Numbered from the stretch's first letter, positions 26,881 through 40,264 are shown. The stretch is 64,000 nucleotides of DNA from Varroa destructor (GCF_002443255.2 NW_019211454.1:36305877-36369876), one strand, 5' to 3'. Made by a program: numbers and translations. The notes: generated by a model from the letters alone, not told the origin.

Positions 26881-27294
26881 GCAGTCAGCTATGGCCGCCA
26901 CATAAATAACATGAGTCATGAAACTGTCGACAAACGGAAGTCCTAATTTTGGTTACGCGACTCTCTTGTACATTCGAATTGTTCAAGTAATTAAATTGTG
27001 TAACAATATTTATTCCCAGCGCCCTTGTGCAAGCCAGCATGAAGCGCTGGGCGGCCGCCGTGTAATTACTAAGTAAATAAACTCAGTCAGCATCGATTCC
27101 AAGCGTGCGTTCGTTTGAGCGAGCACTCTTTTTTTCTGCGCAACATTTAGTACAAAAATTACGCAAACGTTCAGCCATTTTCTAGCCATCTCTGTGACAA
27201 ACAACCATAACGTAGTGGAAGGAGAAACACATTATAATAAGCGGCAATAAAAAGTGCCAAACTATATGGTACTACGAACACGTTTTTTTCACAG

Positions 27295-27413
27295 ATATGA
27301 TCGTTGGCAGTTGTTGTTTGCACAACTTCTACCTAACTGGAGAGTCGGTGGAAACTGATAACAAACGCGCTGACAATCCATATGATGACACGTTCAAGTA
27401 TCGCTTTGTAAAG
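27295..27413 (+). CDS. Candidate exon, weakly Harbinger-transposase-like
   Basis: The acceptor cacgtttttttcacag leads into a phase-1 entry and 39 codons ending at GTAAAG|GTAATT. The peptide begins (D)MIVGSCCLHNFYLTGE. PIF/Harbinger (HARBI1-type, DDE_4) transposases end with a similar I-(V/I)-x-x-C-C-x-L-H-N motif, so this may be the C-terminal piece of such a protein or its domesticated relative. The DDE residues should lie upstream, and I did not find them in 25.8-27.3 kb. The frame stays open to 27539 if the intron is not used. The resemblance is pattern only. Confidence 0.3.
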
Positions 27414-27477
27414 GTAATTTATGACATAATCCAAATAAAATCGCGAGCTATTCTTTTTATTTTTCTGAGGAAAAAAC

Positions 27478-27606
27478 ATGGTTCGCAAACGACTCTCAGA
27501 TGCGGATCCGGCGTTAGAAAAGAATTTAAAGAAGTTTGATTACTATGACTATTCCGGCTGGCTTGGAATTAACGCGGGACATATAAAGCTCGAGCCAATC
27601 AGATAA
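27478..27606 (+). CDS. Candidate 42-residue frame
   Basis: The ATG at 27478 opens 42 codons to TAA at 27604, beginning MVRKRLSDADPALEKNLKKF and continuing DYYDYSGWLG. A pyrimidine-rich tract and AG end at 27469, so it may be an exon entered in phase 1, which the 25090 exon would satisfy. Composition is protein-like, but there is no homology I recognise. Confidence 0.25.
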   Translation: MVRKRLSDADPALEKNLKKFDYYDYSGWLGINAGHIKLEPIR

Positions 27607-27745
27607 ACATTATCGTACCTAGACAAGAGAATGAATCCGAATGGTATCGCATTTGAAACATTGGCTAAGTAAAAAGCCTATTGAAAGTAGTCTCTGTTTG
27701 TTTTTTTCTTTTTATTAAAGTCCTGTCCTATTTTTTTTTATTTAG

Positions 27746-27795
27746 CAAGATGTGACGTTTTGAACACTGAGCTATTTTATTTCGAAGTTGTACAG
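27746..27795 (+). CDS. Candidate 50-base exon
   Basis: The acceptor ttttttttttatttag and donor GTACAG|GTAATA enclose 16 open codons (RCDVLNTELFYFEVVQ). Entry phase is 1 and exit phase 0; the other two frames have stops. It cannot follow the 27413 donor in phase, but it could follow 25135. Confidence 0.25.
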
Positions 27796-28977
27796 GTAAT
27801 AATGGCATGGAAAGAAAAATGGTCACTTTGTTTAGAATACTGATCAGACCTAGTTCGAGTTAGCTAGTGCTGATCTGGGAACTTTAAACTCGACTACTTA
27901 CTTCTCGCGTGTTTTTTTTTGTAACTATTTTTTATTTTCGGAGTGTTTTATGTCAAGAACCCGCGAACTTTTCGCTCTGTAATCTACTCGTCATCGATGG
28001 TGGTATTCAAAGTACTTAGTAAATACATCTTGCACAATATGATCTTGTAAATTAGACATCGTTTCCCCTTAACTCTAACTTCAAAAGGTCTGATTGAAGT
28101 CAGCAGCCTCGGCAGATTTATTCAAAATAATCACTAAGGAAGGGATAACTTCGTAACCCCCAGTGAGTCACTGGCATCGAAGCTTTAATAAAGACGGTGA
28201 AGGGGCAATACCGCTATCGCTTAGTCATGGGACTGTCTACTGCTATTTCGGTTGCTGTGGGCTTATTGTATAAAGACTAGTACGGAACTATACGCGTGTC
28301 AAGCCTATCCAGTGATCTGCGTAATTGAACACGAACAGAGCCTCAATAACAACAGCAACAGCAGGTTAATTAAGCACATATATTTAGCCATTTTGTCATC
28401 GAACGCCCCCTAAGACTTTTTTTAGCTCAGTTTGTATAATAATGTTATCCAGCATACAACACTAAAGAGCTCTTAACAAAGCATGCGTAAATTATAAACT
28501 TATGCAATCTTAAGTCATCAAACAGAAAGAGGCGTTTACCAAACGAGAGAGTATTACATATTTACGAGTCAAACACGGCTACCTAACCGGCTCCTTTGAA
28601 CCGCTAGAAAGAAATCTAGTGATTACTATCTGTGCAGTTCCCTTTCTTTATAACTGCTGAAAATTTTCTAATGGTCGTGGCGTGGATTAACCTTATTCAC
28701 ATAGCTGCCGGAAAGCTAGTCCAAATAAAACCACACACTTTTGGATTTTGTAAGTTTCTGAAGCTGATTTAGTCGATCAGTGAGTGTTCATTTCCGTTCC
28801 ACCAACCGTTCCAACACCGAGTAAGTACCTCGTAAGCATCCTTTACAGCTAGCGCACGCCATGACTCAACACATCTTTTCTAATATATCGCTAAATCTCA
28901 ATATATAAATGTGGACATAAAAACAATTTCAATATATGTTCGATTTGTGCACATAAGTACCAGTTAGGTGCCTATAA

Positions 28978-29026
28978 CTATAAGGGAAATCTTGATCTGC
29001 CTATACGTGCGGCAGTTTTTGCTCGT
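28978..29026 (-). CDS. Candidate gene A, possible last exon
   Basis: The acceptor tggtgttattgcag is followed by one base and 15 codons to a TAG at 28980-28978. Entry phase matches the preceding exon's AC|gtaagg donor. The encoded tail is TRAKTAARIGRSRFPL, short and basic. This is the least certain exon of the three; the gene could instead continue further left. Confidence 0.22.
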
Positions 29027-29175
29027 CTGCAATAACACCAGCGCTTCACCTGTTGCCAGTTGTCCGATGTAGTGCCTTCTGCATTCGGTAACATACGTAT
29101 AGATATCGTACTAGACTCTATTGTGTATGCTCTTGTCTGTCTTGCTCCATGTATATACGTGATGAACGTCCTTAC

Positions 29176-29454
29176 GTGTGGACGAAGGTCCCGATGTTGA
29201 TGATTGTGCTGCTGTCAGCGACAATATTTATGCGCGCTGCGCGCCATCCACTTAGCTCAAATATCCTGCTCCTGGCATATGATCGAAGAGCTCCGTAAAC
29301 TGCTAATGGCAGGGCAAACGAATACGCGGATACGTCGAAATCCGTCCACACTGACGAACCCATGGCACCAGCGTTAAACAGTGAATACATGTGTTCGCTA
29401 CTTCGGAGAAGCTCATATAAAACTGGGTAATGAATTGAAAGGATGACGCTGTCG
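29176..29454 (-). CDS. Candidate gene A, internal exon
   Basis: The exon is bounded on the minus strand by acceptor cgtgttttgctcag (AG at 29456-29455) and donor CACAC|GTAAGG (29176/29175). It gives 92 open codons, with both entry and exit in phase 2. The entry matches the 30218 exon. The peptide has two moderately hydrophobic stretches, SVILSIHYPVLYELL near the start and SAYSFALPLAVYGAL in the middle, then a polar end. I recognise no family. The open frame reaches an upstream ATG at 29516, so this could alternatively be a first exon of 113 codons starting MKTINFMGEL. Confidence 0.36.
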
Positions 29455-30217
29455 CTGAGCAAAACACGTACTATAATCCTCCGCATCAGTTCTCCCATAA
29501 AATTAATTGTTTTCATCAGTTAGTTTCCTGGACAGCAAAAGGCAAGCCCGATAGCAAACGAATTCGCTGCTATCTATGATGACAGACACGGAATCATTGT
29601 GACGCCAAACAGTTCATGGAAATTTCACCTAAACTTAACCAAGTACTTTAACGTATTAAGGTTGGATAGAAAAATAGACGTTTGGATAAGCAGAACTCAA
29701 GTACAATACGCTATCTGATGTTACCTCACCGTGATAACTCGCACAAATTTGATCACTGCCTTCATCTTCGAGGTCCTCATATACGTACCTGATCAAAACG
29801 AAAAAACAGTCGATTCAGTATCATGTTCACATTTAGTACTCTTTCTTAGCAGTTACAAAATATATCGTGCGCGTCATTTCTGGCCATCTTCGTATTTACC
29901 GTCAAAGCCGCCTGTTTGCCTGAATAGTCGTACAAAATATTGACTTGCATATAATGTATACACTAATGCCACCCGTCATTACGCTCACTTAAAGCAAGTA
30001 CGACGACTCTTGAGGCATATGGCCAAGCAGGAGGCATCAAAAGCACAGAGATGGACAGATGATTGTTCTAACCAGTAGTAGAAAATACGAGACTTGACTA
30101 AGGTAGTCCTATCTCCAGAGGCGTTTTTTTTCTTGGATGTTATTCATCTTTTCAATTTTTCGGTCCAAATAGCCTCCTTCTGTTTGCCTTTTTCGTCGTC
30201 CGTTTTTCGCCACTTAC

Positions 30218-30410
30218 CTAGTTACTACTTCCTTCCAAGCTAGCAACTGTCGTCTTTCCTCACCGTTCCACGTCCCCAGTACAGACGATCGTATTCCTTC
30301 GGTTCCTAATCTCTTATGGATGCTGGGTTCGGCGCTGATACCATCGTTAAACAGAGAAGAACTGACGAGCGGAAAAATCAACGTAATACCAGTGTGACAG
30401 GCACAAAAGG
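30218..30410 (-). CDS. Candidate gene A, upstream exon
   Basis: On the minus strand the acceptor has a long pyrimidine tract (gttctgtttttcctcgtcccag). The donor ACTAG|GTAAGTGG is close to consensus. Between them the frame is open for 63 codons plus partial codons (entry phase 1, exit phase 2). Its end, GTWNGEERRQLLAWKEVV, looks like ordinary globular or helical protein. Entry phase 1 needs a further exon to the right, which I did not find. A competing plus-strand reading of the same DNA is listed under rejected items. Confidence 0.36.
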
Positions 30411-33400
30411 CTGGGACGAGGAAAAACAGAACGACGGTAAGTTGCAAACGGGCGGAACTTGTGGTCTGAATTCACCTGCAATTGTCCTGAAAGATTTTTC
30501 GGCGAACCGCCAAACCTGAATAAGGCTGGAGTATCTTTACCTATTTTTCGAAAATGTTATTTCCGTTTCATTAAAGATTATTTTAAATATCTCAAACATT
30601 TTGATTTTCCATTATTTTTTGCTTTTTAATACACTTCCCGTTCTCTCTATTCGTAGTACACACGCGGTGGTGACACGCACATCAATACTGATGTCTCGTA
30701 TAAACTAAAGTACACTCGGTGACTTGTTGGGATTTGCTGGTCTAACTTCTGTCTGGCTAAACTTGTAGTTGGATTTATCTCAGAAATCATCGGAAAGGAG
30801 ACCTTCATTTAGAAAGAACGATATGTATATATATATGTCGCTCGCGCTATGAATTTAGAATAAATATGGTACTCATAATACGGTTGCCGTTTGGCTTGGC
30901 CACATATCGACTTTTTGGAAAAGGAGCAACTTTTGCTCATCATACCGGAATTTATTTTGATGACTAGTCTAGCCAAGACGTTTACGACGAAGGGTTGCAT
31001 TTCCAGTTATTCTTTTACATACTATGTGTGTTGGTGCCGCTTGCGTTTCCGGAGAGTCGAAATAAATCTCTGTCATTCCTTATAATATCTTAACTTGAAG
31101 GATGCCACAAATGTGGTCAACGAGCTATTTTTTGTACACTCTGTCCCAGAAAGCAGCCTGCACAAGCAGTAAATTCAGTATGGACCCACGACAATTGAAC
31201 CCCGTACCGTGTGTTGAATCGCGTCGAATGAAATGATCAAACCGCCATCAGCGAACGGAGACCTTGTTCTTCAACTGATATTTAAAACGCGTCGCGGTCT
31301 TCACTCTATCGACTGTTCCAAGTGAACAAGGACCAGAACCGCGTACCTGCATCGTACGTTATGAAACATAGGCAGACTTCATAGCCGATCCGAAGAAAAG
31401 GGAAGTAACGTACAAGTATACGCTTCTTGACCCAGATCTTCGCATTCCGGAACTGTGACTCCCCTTTCCGCACACAGCCATACATTTCTTACGTCTGACG
31501 AAACTGTACGAACCAGCCATAGCTCAATAATGCTCAAAGACTGCTGTGTAGAAATGTTAATCGGCAAAGCAGTAAAGACCCTGACGCCATCGTTTCAATC
31601 TTCAAATGAAGTGGCCTGCTCTCTTTGAGCCTATATCTAAAGAAATTAACGGCGACAATTTTTCAAATGCTAAACGTCACAGAGCCCTTCTACCGACACA
31701 ATGGCGGTAGTAGATCAAACGCGCTACTTAATGTTATTTACGGTGCCTGTTATTTCCAGTTTGGCATATGAGCCGCTCACGCTTCTTTCTCTGATCAGTT
31801 TTGGCAAATTGATTCCTAGGAACATGTGTTAAGCTTGCGTCCAAAGCCTGAGACTATGTATTAAAGGAATCGTTGAGATGAGGTAAATTGAAACCTTCAA
31901 TTTAGGCGAAGACCAATAATGGCTAAGTGTTATTTTGATGGGTACGTCAACAATAGCCACGCAAGATGAGATAGACCGTCGTAAATGGTTTAGCCTGCAT
32001 CAAACTTCAAATGCGTAAACGTCTATGGCTATATACACGCTTTTCATGAAAACTTTTCCTGCTCCCCAATATATATACTCTCATATTTTGTAATGATTAC
32101 GTAGATTTACGTAAATGACATGTGTAAATGAGAGAAACTTTTACTTTGAGTAAAGTACGCTCAGCTCTTTAAATTCTGAGTACCAAAAGCTCCCTCACGT
32201 TTACTCGAATGCCCGGTAGACCCCTCAAATCCAAAGCCTATCGTATCAGTACAAACTGTATGAACGTTTCACTTATCGCTTGTTGCATATTATATTTGCA
32301 GGTAAATATATATATATATCAATACTATTCTCTAGACTGCATGGGGCCCATATTACAAAAAGGCGAACGAGTTATTTATCCAGTCTTCCGATCGGCCTTA
32401 GCTTTGCTGAGGACATCATTCTAATATAGGTCATGGAATAAGGCTTTCACATGCTGAACATCCACCTTTCTATTCCATCTCTGTAATAATTGTGCCCGCA
32501 CAGATCGTTTATTCTAGTCCAGAGGTCACATACGTTTAGCCACTATGACAGGAACAAATGAACACTGCCATTTTACCTTTTGCCAAACGCACCCATACAG
32601 CTGACAGGGATTAAATTAAACCCTTTTGGGTTCGTTGCTAGCGGTGTCTGCGGGCATTCGAAAATACTGAATTACACGATTATGCTACAAAAGAAAAAAT
32701 ACAAATAGCTAATAGTTGAGAAAAAAATAACTTACGTGCGAGAGAAATAGGCAGTCTCTATATGCGTATATATAAAAGCGTCTAAAACATCATCATTATT
32801 ATCATCACCGTCATACAGTAGGTAAGTTAATTTTAATCAGTGGCAACTGCACCGCGCTAGAATCCTATCGGCAACATTATTATACTTTGGCTTATCCAAA
32901 ATATAAGTGGATCAGTGGCACGCCATTATGGCCACCGCGACTCCGTCTGGGCATTTATACAATGCCTGCATATGGTCTATCTCCATAGGCTCTAATGATA
33001 TCATAACACAGTGTAATAGCGCCACTACGAATCCGCACGAGCTCATAGCAGTGCTCCGAAGCAAGCAAAAAAAAAGATAGATAAGGGCAGAAGGAAAACG
33101 ACAGTACTAAAGATAAACAGCCAAGCATGTGAGTGACCGTTACATTGAAGACGATAGGCAAATGTAGCGTTGAGCTCGCTGTTGCGATCTGCGCGTATTT
33201 CAAAAAATCCACCGCGTGCTGTCGTTCGTAAACTTTTGCCGTACGCCTTTGTAGCTTCGCCCTTTCTGTTGACCAATGAGTAAGACTCGCTTTCAAATAG
33301 AAGGAAACGTCGATATTATGGAAACCAAAAAGTTCCTGTTGACAAATGATACTCGATTGTATTTGGTCACATTTTTATGGCTGAAACGTTGTAAAATGTT

Positions 33401-34284
33401 GGCGTTATCTCGAGCATCTCATTTTCAAATTCCTGCTCGCTCATGAACTGGCATCGTAAGTAGCTTTTCCAACAGAACGCGTCGACATAGTACCTGATAT
33501 TTTCTGACAAGCAGATGTCGATTACAACTGACTCCTATCTCGTTCGGATGTATCTCTTCATCCGCGTCTGACAACGGCCTCCGACGAGACGCATTCCTTT
33601 TGATATTTATCTATGGCGGCCTTTGAATATATATATGCCATAGAAAACGCTCAGGAAAGAGAAATGTCAATGAATGGTAGCCGATCTAATCATCGGTCTG
33701 ATCTTGCTCCATTAGCACCTTGCTTTTATTGACGCAGCCTATTACTCCAGACTAGCCACCGTCGGCACTAGTCGAGGCTGTACGGCCAACTTCCTGTGTG
33801 ACTACCTCCCTTGAAAAAGAAAGTTCCGTCCATTAATCTAAAGGTAATTCTGTCTCTGTGGTCTGCAATATTACATATAGCGTCCATGGACTCAACAAAG
33901 ATTTATCTAAAAACGCACGGTTATAGTATTTATATTTGTTGCAGCAATTAGCCACCCTATAATGTCCTGGATACCTGGATTCTTCTGTAATATAGTTTGT
34001 AGGACCGTCTACCTGAGCCCAAATATCCAATCATCTTTCTAGTACATGCCTTTTCGTACCGTAATTACGGTAATACACACACAGTGCCTAGAGCACGCTT
34101 AACGTTGTCCCAACAGGTTTGTACCTGATTTGCGATTTCTAGATCCGTCAATAGGCAGTAATGGGTTTCGGCAACCCACATTGAGCAAGTAACACGAATA
34201 GCGAACAGCGCAAATTAAGATAACTTAAGACATTATAGAAACGTCAAAACAAACGAGTTCTTTCATTTTTCTTTCCACAACATG
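30411..34284. other. Stretch without a supported gene
   Basis: Only short frames and TA-rich microsatellites (near 30825 and 32303) are seen. Upstream exons of candidate gene A should lie here or beyond, but I could not place them. Confidence 0.35.
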
Positions 34285-34629
34285 CTAGTAGACAAACGAG
34301 TCGATCAACTGAAATCCATATAATCGACGCGACCCTGAGGAAGTTTCGATAACGGCCTGCAGCTGGGCCCCGTCCGTAAAGACAAACGAAAAAGCAAACC
34401 CAGAAACGGGAGATCGCCAATAGCAGTTCGCTTTCCGGAAATGGCACCGACAGCAGCGCCGCTTCCTTAGATGACCCCGACGATAGAAAGCAGCGACGCG
34501 TTCGGTGGTCTTCTTTCCGCGGCTCTCCGTTACGCACTTCTTCGTCTTTCGCATCTTTTTCAGGGCCTGGACGAGAAGTTTCCCCGAAACACTATATTCC
34601 ATCCTGTACCAGCTGGTACCATCCGCCAT
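34285..34629 (-). CDS. Candidate 114-residue Arg/Cys-rich frame
   Basis: The minus-strand ATG (context ctgaATGG) opens MADGTSWYRMEYSVSGKLLV and continues through a basic Cys-bearing patch RGHLRKRRCCRCHFRK to a stop at 34285. Third positions are GC-rich compared with the flanks. A second minus frame across the same DNA is also open for about 118 codons, which weakens the case. It may be a GC-rich 5' region rather than coding. Confidence 0.25.
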   Translation of the reverse strand: MADGTSWYRMEYSVSGKLLVQALKKMRKTKKCVTESRGKKTTERVAAFYRRGHLRKRRCCRCHFRKANCYWRSPVSGFAFSFVFTDGAQLQAVIETSSGSRRLYGFQLIDSFVY

Positions 34630-37600
34630 TCAGCTTTCGTCGTTTGACGATTTGCTTCGTAGTAGGAGTAGTTGGTTGTTGCGGCAAAAGGACAGGCAGA
34701 TAGCCGGGCCCGCTGGCCGGCTGAACGTGCATTTTGCTCAATCAATGACGACCTCTGGAACATAACAGTACAAACTAGAAATATTATCGTTGAACTCTAT
34801 TTCATTTCGCGTTCGGACCACGAATGTCTCGTGGACTACGCTACGATAACGTAGCGAGAAAATCGACGCTCGAGTCATACCGGGTTGTACATACTAAAAC
34901 GACGCACAAACCGAAAATGATCATAGATCGACCAATTAGCTTTAAATGGCCCGATCACATGTTGTCTGGTATGACAGAATTAAGGCACACATTCATTAGA
35001 GGAAGATATGAGAATGGTTATAACTAGGAAGTGCCGACAAGTAGTATATAATCAGGCCATGGGATGGTGCCCATTTAAATAAGTGACAATTGTTGTCGAG
35101 TGCATCATATCTCACCGCTCATTTCGACAAATACTGTACATGAACGTGCCGGCAAGGGTAGAAGGGGTCCATCCACTGGAAAGACATCCAAGCGCGGCAA
35201 GCAATCAGACAAACGCAGCCATGAAAATGATCTACAATTATCGCCAAGCAACGTCAAATATCAATGAAAAAAAACACAGCCGATTACAAGAACGGCCACA
35301 CTGCGACTTTGCACAAAAAATCATTGTTTAATCTGCTATAGCGTTATGACTGCTAAGATTTCTAGTGAATGGATAACCGGACCGGCACGCCAGATGTTGC
35401 AACAGCGATGGAAGCTATATAAATACATAAGCGCGTATACAGGAAAAGACAGGGTCTTTTTTAGGAATAGAGACGTACAATTTTTGCTTTTTTCCTTTTC
35501 TGATAAATTGTTTGTAGATATATCAAATCGCAGTTTCTGGATAATGGCGTGACGATGACCACTCGACGTTTTTTATATATGACGGAACAGATTATGTAGA
35601 TGCGCCCAGTGCAAATCGGAAACGGCTTTTCCGTTTTCGGTGTTCTTTTGGCTGAATCGCCATTCTAAGCTGATCGCTCGTATTCAGACGATAGGTTAGC
35701 TATCTGCGTAACGTGTTGTCCTAGCACTAGGATTAGATTGACCTGAGTATGTATTCTATGGTAGGGTGTAGACTATGAGAAATGTATCTACACGCAAAGT
35801 GTGCTTACCAAGTTAGGAAACGTTGATAAAAAGGAAAAGGCTTTCAAGTTCGTTTGATCAAATGTTGAAAACGTATTTGCAAGAAAGCGAACTGGATAAT
35901 TATATTTTATGAAAAAGAAACGTCATTGTGGATACCTTGACCTAGCATCATTCGTTTTAAAGCGTAAACAAACCCTGTTGAAAACTCAGTATTTAGTTTG
36001 GTTCATAGGTAAGAGCTTACTGCATAGCTGCGTTACTGTTCTCAACGGTGCGCTGTTTTCTATAGGAGATAGTATGAAGTTGAAAAGCCCATTGACAGCC
36101 CTGCTGAATCTGTCATTCATTTTCGATTCAGAGGAGACTTCGGCATGATTGCGTTACTGCCCGCCCATCGACTTCATAGGGATTTCAACCAACTCTATGA
36201 ATCTCGATAAGCCTAAAGCACATCCTTCTATCATTTTCTGTCACGGATGTGAAATTTCTAGTTCCAGTCCCTAGGAGTACGAGCTGATCTATCTGAATTT
36301 AATTCAGACTGCAATAATTTTGTGTCAGATGAATGCCAGCTATTCAGGTGCGATAACCAAATTTTGGCCTTTGAAAAAGCCCGCTTCAACATTGATCATT
36401 GCCATTTGTCAGCACATATGGCCTAATCTCGTAGACAGAAAGGCTAATCCACTGAAGATCATACAATAGGCATTATAGACAGATAGTCGCACAGTTACAC
36501 CGGTGTCATACGCCGTGCACTCGCTGTTGTTTCCGTATTCAGATTTCGACTGGTGACGTTTGACATAGCTGAATATAGCTTTGACTAAATAAAGCCCGCC
36601 AAGCACACTTTGTAGCGTGTATATAACTTGATAGAATCAAGTTACTAAATAGTATTATATATGATGTTGCCAAGGTGATCTTTTCTATCATTAACATACA
36701 GTCCTTTTAGATAGCGAAATTGAAAACACATTCGCTTGAGGTATGCGGCGTAATACTGTATAGAAACGGAAATTTACCTCGACCCGTAACCAATTGACTC
36801 TCTTTCTATCTCTATACCCCTATACACCGCAGTTTAGGCAGCTTAAAGCTTCACCCAGAGAAGTGTGGCACTGGCGCATCGATCCGTAATGTGATTTTTT
36901 TTACGAGAACGGCATCAAGGGTAGGAAAGGTAATTGGAGTTTAGGTAACGACGAAATGAAATATTGCAAAGGCGCCTAAAACACGTGTCACACTGAACTC
37001 GAGACTAACTGCGCGATGAAAAAAACATAGAATATATATGGTAGCAATTGTTGTGGGTATAAGACCTGCTCCCAGCGCACGTTCTAGTCAAACGATGGTC
37101 AAGTAGCGTTTCGTCTGTGTATCGAAAAATATCCTTAAATACACTCGAGTGCACAGCTCTTTTTGTCTGGTCGAATTGGACTCGCTAGAAGCGACAGAAG
37201 GACCTGCTCCGAGCAAGCGGAGAACAAAGGAACGATGCTGGTGCATCTGTCGACCACAACCCTCTAGCGAGAGCACTATGGATAATAACAGCGGGAACGT
37301 ACAGAAGATGCACGCAAAGTTAGACCAAACTATTGGAACACTTGAAAATATTAACACATTTCGAATTATTAATTGAACAAACGGTTCCGTTATAAGTTCT
37401 CTGAGGAGGTGTGTAGATTTTCAGCTAAAAGGAATTTATATCTTCAAGCACCGCGTTCCTACGAAAACGACCCGCGGTCTTTAGCCACAATTCATTGAAA
37501 TATACGTTCAGTTAAAGTCTTGTTGATAAGTTACTTGGAGACCTTAATCATGAAATGTGCAAAGCTAACCATTCTTATATGATAAATCCCTGTTCCGCCT

Positions 37601-37996
37601 TGACGATTGCCCTAGTACTCATACGATACGCTCATATAAAAACGCAAAGAAAAAGCTGAATAGAATAAAAACACTAAACCCGATCTATGGTAGGCTTTAC
37701 CAATACGAAAAGGTGAGGCCATAGCGATAACTGATCAGACCAGCAAACAGAAGGCGCCGCGGCTTTTATTTGCTAGCGAAAATTATTCGTTTGCTTGCCA
37801 TTACCGTTTTTTCCCATCATTGATGTTGAACGCGTTTGAATTGAGTTAAGTGGAATACATCTAAGACAAAGCAAATATGCCGTGGACGTACTCCGCCTTA
37901 CGTTCAGACGGTTCAGAAGAGTTTTCTATGGGTGTATGTACGCGTGCGTTTTTATCTATCTAAAGGTCTTTCCTGTTGTCTCGTGATTTTGCTTAG
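34630..37996. other. Stretch without a supported gene
   Basis: Short overlapping frames occur at 34.6-35.3 and 37.1-37.4 kb on both strands with no splice support. Nothing else is recognised. Confidence 0.35.
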
Positions 37997-38254
37997 TACC
38001 CTGCCGCACTTAGGAATACTCTATGTTTCGTCGAAGCTAGCGACCTCTGGCGTACGAGAACGGCAACGTCCTTTTTCCATGACATCCGCAGCTACGAGGC
38101 GGACCATAATCAGCACCGGTCGGAGGCGATCAGGAGCAGTGTTTTTTGTAGCGTTCATAAGCTGCAGGCGACAAATGCTACCGTACACACGTCGAAGGCA
38201 GCAGATGCTTATCTATCTCTGTCAGATACATATGACACCTGCTATGACAGATGA
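37997..38254 (+). CDS. Candidate exon, 85 codons
   Basis: A long pyrimidine tract and AG (tttcctgttgtctcgtgattttgcttag) precede a phase-0 frame ending in TGA at 38252. It contains FFHDIRSYEADHNQ and SKAADAYLSLSDTYDTCYDR, with GC-rich third positions in its first half. An overlapping frame in another phase is open from 37932 to 38354 (first internal ATG near 38089). I prefer the spliced frame because of the acceptor, but either or neither may be real. Confidence 0.28.
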   Translation, partial: YPAALRNTLCFVEASDLWRTRTATSFFHDIRSYEADHNQHRSEAIRSSVFCSVHKLQATNATVHTSKAADAYLSLSDTYDTCYDR

Positions 38255-40264
38255 ACGAGATTTCCTCCAGAAAAGGGAGAATGCAGTCTTGGGTGTTGTG
38301 CCAATGAGTAGAAATATCCTAATCGTTCAATCTTGCCTAGTCAAAATGGCGTAATAAAAGCGAGATAGATATTTTTAGCAGGAGCAGTCGTCGCTAAATC
38401 TTAATTACCTAACGTTAATGCCTCTGATTTTTCTAGAAAATAGAATACCGACTTCGTTAAATGTCCTAGTTCAAAGATAGTATCACTCACATTGTGTCAT
38501 ATATAACACTTACACCCGTTATGTTTGTTCTGACCCTTTGAACGAATTAGTTGAGCCATCAAATTTGCCTGTAAGAAAATGGAAACCTTGGATTCGACCT
38601 GTCCAAGCCTACCACCATGTAATAACAAATTCTAAGTTGATAATAAAAAATTAAGCTATATGATTGTTAGGGTTAATCTGACATGGCGCAAATAGCTTGA
38701 TAGGCGCAATAAATGCATTTTTGAATAATAGGACTTTGTGAAACATTTTTTTTTTATAATATAATGGTAATGCTGATATACTATTTTGGCAATGCGACAA
38801 CTATTCCAAGCACACATTGTATGTACAGCAGAGTTTGGCTTGCCGCCTAAAGGGTTCGTTCCTTTTGCGGCTAAACCGGTCTCATTATTACCGTTTCTCT
38901 GTGTGATTATATAACGCAGCTTGGAAACACTGCATCCATATTAATTGCTTTACCAGGCAGTATAAAAGGTCAATCAACTGGTTGAGGTGAGCTAGAAAAC
39001 TGACCCAAACAATTTCGGACACACGGTGATGTTATTACATGGGAACACCGAAGCCAATATAATTTTGTTGATTAGACCACGGAGTCTTGCTTTGACCGAC
39101 GATGTTAGATGGAAAACTCTTTCATACCCGCTCTTTTCCCTTGCTTTATTGGATTACCACATGCTCAGATCGATGCAGGACGGGAAACGAAGTTTGAAAT
39201 TGGCTAGCTCTATTAAGTAGCTCCCAATGGAGCCTCCCTCTTCCGCTAAAGAAGCCATCTGTTGTTGCCACAACGTCAGAGAAATGGCTGTGAAGGACCG
39301 AGGAAGTTGTCCATGTGCTAAGGTAATGCTACGGCTCTATTTTCTGTAGAGAGCTTAGAGTCGTTTGATATAGTGTGTACTTTTGCAGCTAAGTGCCGTT
39401 TGACAATGTGCAAACAGCGCCCTTCGTGGAAGCAGCAAAGACGATGACATTGACAATGTATGCGTGCAAGAGTGGATACAGTCATGTCTGAAGTTTATAG
39501 CACAAAAAAGGAACCACGACCGTTACGCGGAGAAAAAGACGAAATTGCATATGACGGCGTTTCTACTAGATAATTTCAAGTTATTCTGAGTTCCAAGTTA
39601 AGACTTGTGGTGTTTCTAATGTTTGAGTCGGTAGCCTCGGTAAATTTGTGCGTAATTAATGTGTTCGTTAGTGAATAAAGAGTTTTTTCCGTACATCCTG
39701 ATTTTATTGCCTCCTTCCACCTTAAATGTTCGAATCACCTGCGTATTTGGAGCATGCACCTTCAACTGTATTATGCCCTGCCACTTTAAATTTGTACTAT
39801 AACAATGATTTAAGCAAACCTACGGTTGTCTAAGCGTTCCGTATTTTGAATATTTCGCATAAAGTAATCGCGATTCGGCATATGGCAGAAATGGAACAAT
39901 TAATAAAATGTCTGTCGCTCTTTGTTACCCTCAAGAAGCTACTACTGACTCTTGAAGGCACTTTTATATGCTTGTTCAGGCCTTATCAGCTGTGCCCTGT
40001 GATGTTGTCACAACGCCTTCTACAAGACATACGTAGAAACAATATCTAGTAAGTCTATCGAAAGTATGGGCATACATGCATCATTTCTAGCCAAGCTAAC
40101 CTATACAATTTTGCATGAAACTCAAGCGAGCTCGTACTAGCCATGCTTATCGTTGGGACTATAAATACCGGGAACCACATAAACCGAGATCAGTATTATT
40201 ATTAGAGTGATCATAGGATAAGATCTGTTAGCTTGGGCAGACTTTGTTGTTATTATCCTCTGGT
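38255..40264. other. Featureless stretch
   Basis: AT-rich DNA with no convincing exon, repeat array or RNA gene. Confidence 0.4.

Noticed and set aside
30316..30436. Plus-strand ATG frame (MDAGFGADTIVKQ...) ending at CGACG|GTAAGTTG.
   Set aside because: It overlaps the minus-strand exon 30410-30218, which has both an acceptor and a donor and a phase-matched next exon. Only one is likely real, and the minus reading has more support.
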